From positions 1 to 53,049 of the forward strand of contig JAJPJC010000103.1 of NCBI GenBank assembly GCA_021324445.1: a stretch of DNA of 53,049 nucleotides, given 5' to 3'. The position numbers were made by a program, and so were the translations under genes. Position 1 is the stretch's first letter, and each line of letters starts with the position of its first letter. Shown here one piece after another: positions 49,356 to 53,049 of the stretch. Below the pieces are notes generated by a model. That model was not told the DNA's origin, did not search any database, and saw only the letters and a list, made by a program, of their open reading frames with translations. Origin of the DNA: Isosphaeraceae bacterium. GTDB lineage: Bacteria; Planctomycetota; Planctomycetia; Isosphaerales; Isosphaeraceae.

Positions 49356-49646
49356 GTGCACATCATCTCGAAGAAGCGCCTGGTAGCGGCCGGCGAGAAC
49401 CATCCGGATGCCTTGCCTGCGTTGATGCGCTGGTACCGCGTGGCCAAGAAAGCCCGGTGGCACGACCTCCACGAGACACGAGCCGACTTTCCGCATGCCG
49501 ACCCCGTGGACAAATTCACCGTCTTCAACATCAAGGGGAACGACTACCGACTCATCACGGTCATTCACCACAACCGGTACAAGATCTATATCCGGGCCGT
49601 CCTGACCCACGCCGCGTCTGACAAGGGCGGATGGAAGGACGACTGA
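49356..49646 (+). CDS. higB: HigB-type mRNA interferase toxin
   Basis: 96 residues from GTG 49356 (VHIISKKRLVAAGENHPDAL). The sequence follows the HigB_toxin family closely: ALMRWYRVAKKARWHDLHET, then KFTVFNIKGNDYRLITVIHH, then YKIYIRAVLTHAASDKGGWK. The C-terminal TH...DKGGWK and VFNIKGN-x-YRLI are diagnostic. HigB cuts mRNA on the ribosome. The promoter is 36 bp upstream and the antitoxin gene begins 19 bp downstream. Upstream in-frame codons exist but are not part of the fold. Confidence 0.93.
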   Translation: MHIISKKRLVAAGENHPDALPALMRWYRVAKKARWHDLHETRADFPHADPVDKFTVFNIKGNDYRLITVIHHNRYKIYIRAVLTHAASDKGGWKDD

Positions 49647-49665
49647 GATCCTAGCGAAAGGCGCT

Positions 49666-50196
49666 GTGATGGCGACCAAGACCAAGAGCACGAGCAAGAC
49701 CGCAGCGAAAAGCAAGGTGCATGGAGCCAACGGCCCGGGAAAACGGACGGCCCGATCCCAGAGCCAGTCCCGGGCTGCTGACTCGGGCGGTGCCGATCCG
49801 GCCTACCTTGCCTTGATCCGACGATTGCCGCTGCGGCCGATCCGCACCGAGGCCGAGCTGGACGCCGCCTCCGCGATCATCGACGAGTTGACCGGCCGGG
49901 ATGATCTGTCCCCAACCGAGTCCGATTACCTGGACGTGCTGGGCGACCTCGTGGAGAAGTACGAGGACGAGCATGTGGAGATGCCCCACGTCAGCGATGG
50001 CGAGATGCTGCGGTCCCTGATGGAGGAAATGGGGGTCCGGCAGGCCGACGTCGTGCGCGGCACAGGCATCAGCAAGACGGTCCTGTCGCTGGTTCTCCAC
50101 GGCAAACGCGACCTGACCCGAGAGCACATCGAGGCCCTGTCGAGGTACTTCGGGGTGAACCCGGCCACGTTCCTGGGTCGGCCACCCGATTCGTGA
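49666..50196 (+). CDS. higA: HigA antitoxin (XRE)
   Basis: 176 residues from ATG 49669-region start at 49666 (MATKTKSTSKTAAKSKVHGA). A basic low-complexity N-terminus of about 45 residues is unlike typical HigA and may be a DNA-binding tail; an internal start is possible. The body has PAYLALIRRLPLRPIRTEAE, LGDLVEKYEDEHVEMPHVS and the HTH (RSLMEEMGVRQADVVRGTGI, SKTVLSLVLHGKRDLTREHI). The gene is in operon with higB. It is the close paralogue of the orphan at 36602-37027. The inverted repeat in the promoter spacer is its likely operator. Confidence 0.92.
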   Translation: MMATKTKSTSKTAAKSKVHGANGPGKRTARSQSQSRAADSGGADPAYLALIRRLPLRPIRTEAELDAASAIIDELTGRDDLSPTESDYLDVLGDLVEKYEDEHVEMPHVSDGEMLRSLMEEMGVRQADVVRGTGISKTVLSLVLHGKRDLTREHIEALSRYFGVNPATFLGRPPDS

Positions 50197-50271
50197 CCCA
50201 CTGCGTCGCGAATCCTCGCGAGACCACCCGATCGTCGCGTCCCCAACCCTGTTGACGCCGGCACCCTCCGC

Positions 50272-51387
50272 ATGATCCAGGTACTCTGTGTGATCGGCAC
50301 CCGTCCCGAGGCCATCAAGATGGCCCCGGTCATCCAGGAGCTGGCCCGGCATCCCCAGCGGGTCCGCTCGGTCGTCTGCGCGACCGGCCAGCACCGGGAG
50401 ATGCTCGACCAGGTCCTGGACCTCTTCGGCATCGTCCCGGATTTCGACCTGAAGCTGATGCAGCCCGACCAGGGCCTGGCGCCGTTGACCGCCGCGTTGT
50501 TCACCGGGCTCGATCGGGTCCTGGGCGCGGTCCAGCCCGACTGGGTGCTGGCCCAGGGGGATACCACCACGGCGATGGTGGCGGGGCTGGTGGCCTACTA
50601 CCATCGGCGGCAGTTCGGCCACGTCGAGGCCGGATTGCGGACCGGGGACAAGTACCGGCCGTTCCCCGAGGAGATCAACCGCCGGCTCGCCGACGTCGTC
50701 GCCGACGTCCACTTCGCACCGACGGAACGAGCCCGCCGCGCCTTGCTGGGCGAGGGGATCCCCGACGGTCGGATCCACGTCACCGGGAACACCGTGGTGG
50801 ACGCGGTGCAGATGATCGCGTCCCGCCCCTACGACTGGGACAGCGGCCCGATGGCCGCGCTGCCGCGCGCGAGCCGGCTGGTGCTGATCACCGCCCACCG
50901 CCGCGAAAGCTTCGGCGGCCCCTTCCAGGAGATCTGCCTGGCCCTTGGCGATCTGGCCCGGGCGTTCGCCGCGGAGGACGTCCACTTCGTCTATCCGGTT
51001 CACCTCAATCCGAACGTGCACCAGCCGGCCGTCGAGAGCCTCGCCGGGGTGCCCAATGTGCATTTGCTCGCGCCCCTGGACTACCTGTCCCTGGTGCACC
51101 TGATGCGGCGCTCGGAGCTGATCCTCACCGATTCGGGCGGGATCCAGGAGGAGGCCCCGGGACTGGGCGTGCCGGTGCTGGTGCTGCGGGAGACGACCGA
51201 ACGGCCCGAAGGGATCGAAGCCGGAGTCGCGCGGCTGGTCGGCACCCGCCGGCCGACCATCGTGGCCGAAGCCGAGCGGCTGCTCCGCGACCCCGCGGCC
51301 CGGGCCGCCATGACCACCCGCACCAATCCCTATGGCGACGGCCAGGCCGCGGTCCGGATCGCGTCCATTCTCCTTCGTCGTGGGTGA
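50272..51387 (+). CDS. wecB: UDP-N-acetylglucosamine 2-epimerase (non-hydrolysing)
   Basis: 371 residues from ATG 50272. The enzyme interconverts UDP-GlcNAc and UDP-ManNAc for surface polysaccharide synthesis. Conserved segments are VIGTRPEAIKMAPVIQEL, VLAQGDTTTAMVAGLVAYYH, FGHVEAGLRTGDKYRPFPEE with NRRLADVVADVHFAPTERA, VTGNTVVDAVQM, LITAHRRESFGGPFQEIC and ILTDSGGIQEEAPGLGVPVL. Catalytic acids (D in GDTTT, E in HVEAGL) and the GGIQEE nucleotide-binding loop are present. Length is normal. Upstream is the higBA pair with a 75-bp gap; downstream is a 229-bp gap, then a secreted protein. Context gives no clue to a specific polymer. Confidence 0.96.
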   Translation: MIQVLCVIGTRPEAIKMAPVIQELARHPQRVRSVVCATGQHREMLDQVLDLFGIVPDFDLKLMQPDQGLAPLTAALFTGLDRVLGAVQPDWVLAQGDTTTAMVAGLVAYYHRRQFGHVEAGLRTGDKYRPFPEEINRRLADVVADVHFAPTERARRALLGEGIPDGRIHVTGNTVVDAVQMIASRPYDWDSGPMAALPRASRLVLITAHRRESFGGPFQEICLALGDLARAFAAEDVHFVYPVHLNPNVHQPAVESLAGVPNVHLLAPLDYLSLVHLMRRSELILTDSGGIQEEAPGLGVPVLVLRETTERPEGIEAGVARLVGTRRPTIVAEAERLLRDPAARAAMTTRTNPYGDGQAAVRIASILLRRG

Positions 51388-51616
51388 CCGAGCTTTCCAG
51401 CCCTTCCGGACCACGAGAACTTGCTTCGAAATTCCCCACCGGCGGCACGGGCTGTGCACAAAAGAACCGGCGAGGATGAGGGATTGCCTCGACCCTCCTC
51501 ACTTCGACCACCGAGGACGATGTTCCCGAACAACCCGCGGCGGGCGCGCCGGTTCTCCGCCGGATCGCCGTCCGCCCACGGTCCCAGATAAGACTGCGCC
51601 CAGGAAGCTCCACACC

Positions 51617-53049
51617 ATGAACAAGCTCACGAGAAACCGGAAGGCGTTTCGCCCGTCGCTGGCCGAGGCGAGCCTCGAGGATCGGCTGGTCCTCTCCAGC
51701 GGCGCCACCGCTGTACCCGACAGCACCACGAATCCCCTGGTCACCGTCGTGATGCCCGTCACGCAGCCGGGTGTCACGCCGCCCCCCGCATCGCCGCCGG
51801 TCAACCCTGGAGTGATCGCGGCGCACCGGCTGACCGTGGCCCATTTGCGGACCGCGTACGCCCGGCAGGTCCGTGCCGCGGTGAAGGACTTGCGCACCGC
51901 GATCCGGGCCGATGTGAACCAGCTCCGCGCCAGCGGCTCGACCCCCACGACGCAGCAACTGGCCGACTTCAACGCCAGTGTGGGCGGAGCGATCGACGCG
52001 ACGGCGCTGCGGCTTTCCAGCCAGGCGGCGCTCCTGCCCAACGCGAGCAACCGCCTCATCCCGGCGATCCAGAACGCGCTCCTGGGCTCCGGGTCCAAGA
52101 GCCTGACCAGCAGCCTGAGTTCACTGGCCCAGTCGGGCCGGCTCCTCAATGGGTCGGTCGGGGCGGTCCAGTCCGCCATCGCGCGCCAGATCAACCTCGC
52201 GGGCCGGCAGGCCTCCGCCCAGCTCAACAACTTCTTCACCACGACCCCCCTGAACCGCCTGTCGGTCAACAGCAGCGGGCAGCGGATCCCCCTCGCGCAG
52301 TTCCTGGGCGGGCAACTTCTCAACCAGGTTGGCAACACGCTCGGGACTCTGGCCCAGAGCTTCCCGACCGTCGCCAACGCCCTGCTGTTCCCCAACGGCA
52401 CAACGGGCACCCCCAGCCAGAGCGCCCTGAGCGCCTTCGCCACCCAGGTGGGTAACGCGCTGGGGACCGCCGCGTTCCAGCTCGGCAGCGGCCTGGCCCT
52501 GTTCCCCGGGTCCTCGAACGTCATCGCGCAACTTCAACCGATGCTCTCCGGCGCCGCGAACAGCACCAGCACCAACAGCCTGGTCTCCGCCCTGGAGAAC
52601 CTCCAGTTCGGCAGCACCGGCTTCAATTCGGCCGTCTCCACCGCGTTCAACAACGCCTTCTCGAACTTCGCCAACCCGCTGGGCTCGTTCTTCCAGATGA
52701 CCGGCCAGTCGAACCTGGCCCTGCCGACCAGCGGGTTCACCAGCCCGTTCGGATCGTTGTTCAGCGGCAGCAGTTTCAATAACGGCTTCAACAACGGGTT
52801 CGCCACCGGCACGAATATCGGGTTCATCGGTTTCGGCCAGGCACCCAGTGCGTTCAACACCAACTTCGGCACCGGGTTCAACAACCTGGTCTCCACGGTG
52901 AACCAGAACATGGGGTTCAGTCCGGTGAATCCCGTCTTCAGCAGCGGCGGCACGGGCGTCACCCCCGTTTCCGGCGGCACGGGCGTGACCCCCACCTCCG
53001 GCGGCACGGGCGTGACCCCCACCTCCGGCGGCACGGGCGTGACCCCCAC
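51617..53049 (+). CDS. Secreted Asn/Ser/Thr-rich surface protein, 3' end beyond the window
   Basis: ATG 51617 opens a frame of at least 477 codons with no stop to the last base, so the gene is partial. AGGA lies about 14 bases upstream. The N-terminus has KAFRPSLAEASLEDRLVLSS, the LEDR motif typical of exported planctomycete proteins. The body (residues about 75-330) is helical and rich in Ala, Asn and Ser; it then becomes rich in Asn, Gly, Phe and Thr (NNGFNNGFATGTNIGFIGFG). From 52946 a 27-bp tandem repeat begins, coding GGTGVTPTS; four copies are seen before the edge. No Cys is present in what is visible. It is probably a surface or matrix protein. No function is known. Confidence 0.75.
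   Translation, partial: MNKLTRNRKAFRPSLAEASLEDRLVLSSGATAVPDSTTNPLVTVVMPVTQPGVTPPPASPPVNPGVIAAHRLTVAHLRTAYARQVRAAVKDLRTAIRADVNQLRASGSTPTTQQLADFNASVGGAIDATALRLSSQAALLPNASNRLIPAIQNALLGSGSKSLTSSLSSLAQSGRLLNGSVGAVQSAIARQINLAGRQASAQLNNFFTTTPLNRLSVNSSGQRIPLAQFLGGQLLNQVGNTLGTLAQSFPTVANALLFPNGTTGTPSQSALSAFATQVGNALGTAAFQLGSGLALFPGSSNVIAQLQPMLSGAANSTSTNSLVSALENLQFGSTGFNSAVSTAFNNAFSNFANPLGSFFQMTGQSNLALPTSGFTSPFGSLFSGSSFNNGFNNGFATGTNIGFIGFGQAPSAFNTNFGTGFNNLVSTVNQNMGFSPVNPVFSSGGTGVTPVSGGTGVTPTSGGTGVTPTSGGTGVTP
52946..53049 (+). repeat. 27-bp tandem repeat coding GGTGVTPTS, continuing past the window
   Basis: The unit GGCGGCACGGGCGTGACCCC and on is repeated about four times to the end. The first copy differs at a few bases (GTC for GTG, GTT for ACC), giving GGTGVTPVS. 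Later copies are identical, a sign of recent expansion. Confidence 0.85.

Noticed and set aside
1..53049. CRISPR array, rRNA or tRNA genes
   Set aside because: No regularly spaced direct repeats with unique spacers and no tRNA-like T-loop or rRNA segments were seen. The 5984-6088 array has no spacers.

Overview
The window looks like chromosomal DNA of a planctomycete, most likely of the Isosphaeraceae type. The reasons are very high GC, a DUF1559 protein with a prepilin-like N-terminus, a Ser/Thr kinase with a TPR tail ending in a DPFAR-type motif, two CRTAC1/ASPIC-UnbV proteins, a Uma2 protein, many orphan toxin-antitoxin genes, and a secreted protein with an LEDR-type N-terminal motif. The lineage is inferred from gene content. 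I saw no rRNA or tRNA gene and no CRISPR array.

Layout. 1-4.4 kb: a small protein, a large secreted protein and a membrane-anchored protein. 4.4-6.1 kb: a RAYT-type Y1 transposase, a Uma2 protein and a repeat array sharing a motif with the DNA in front of the RAYT. 6.1-13.1 kb: secreted esterase, murQ, an RHH/unknown gene pair, an N-acetylglucosamine kinase-type gene, a nitroreductase and a stress protein. 13.1-18.6 kb: a regulator, a 1196-residue membrane kinase, a VapBC pair and a remnant kinase tail. 18.6-25.1 kb: small proteins, a HEPN-motif gene pair, anmK, a secreted protein, a GH53 galactanase and a membrane gene broken by a palindromic element. 25.1-33.3 kb: a membrane/MoxR cluster (SpoIIM-like, two RDD proteins, a multi-pass protein, DUF4129, DUF4350, MoxR ATPase, DUF58). 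33.3-36.4 kb: a three-gene operon with an XPB-N-terminal-like protein and a predicted PD-(D/E)XK protein. 36.6-41.5 kb: an orphan HigA, a cytochrome b/molybdopterin fusion with its regulator, and a Na+/solute symporter coupled to a PIN toxin module. 41.7-48.4 kb: two CRTAC1 proteins around a DUF1559 protein, a small lipoprotein and a membrane protein. 48.4-53.0 kb: a decayed BrnT/antitoxin locus, higBA with a well-formed promoter, wecB and a surface protein cut by the window edge.

How the genes work together. murQ, the GlcNAc/MurNAc-type kinase and anmK lie within 13 kb on the same strand and cover most cytoplasmic steps that turn anhydro-MurNAc and MurNAc-6-P into amino-sugar phosphates. wecB also uses amino sugars but lies 29 kb away. 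The MoxR-DUF58-DUF4129-DUF4350 genes probably form one membrane complex or stress pathway. Toxin-antitoxin-like genes are frequent, and several have unusual partners: an RHH gene coupled to an unknown 194-residue protein, a PIN gene coupled to a transporter, and a HEPN-motif gene coupled to a 152-residue protein. At least four kinds of short palindromic or REP-like repeats lie between genes; one appears to have truncated a gene and another supplies a protein's C-terminus and stop codon.
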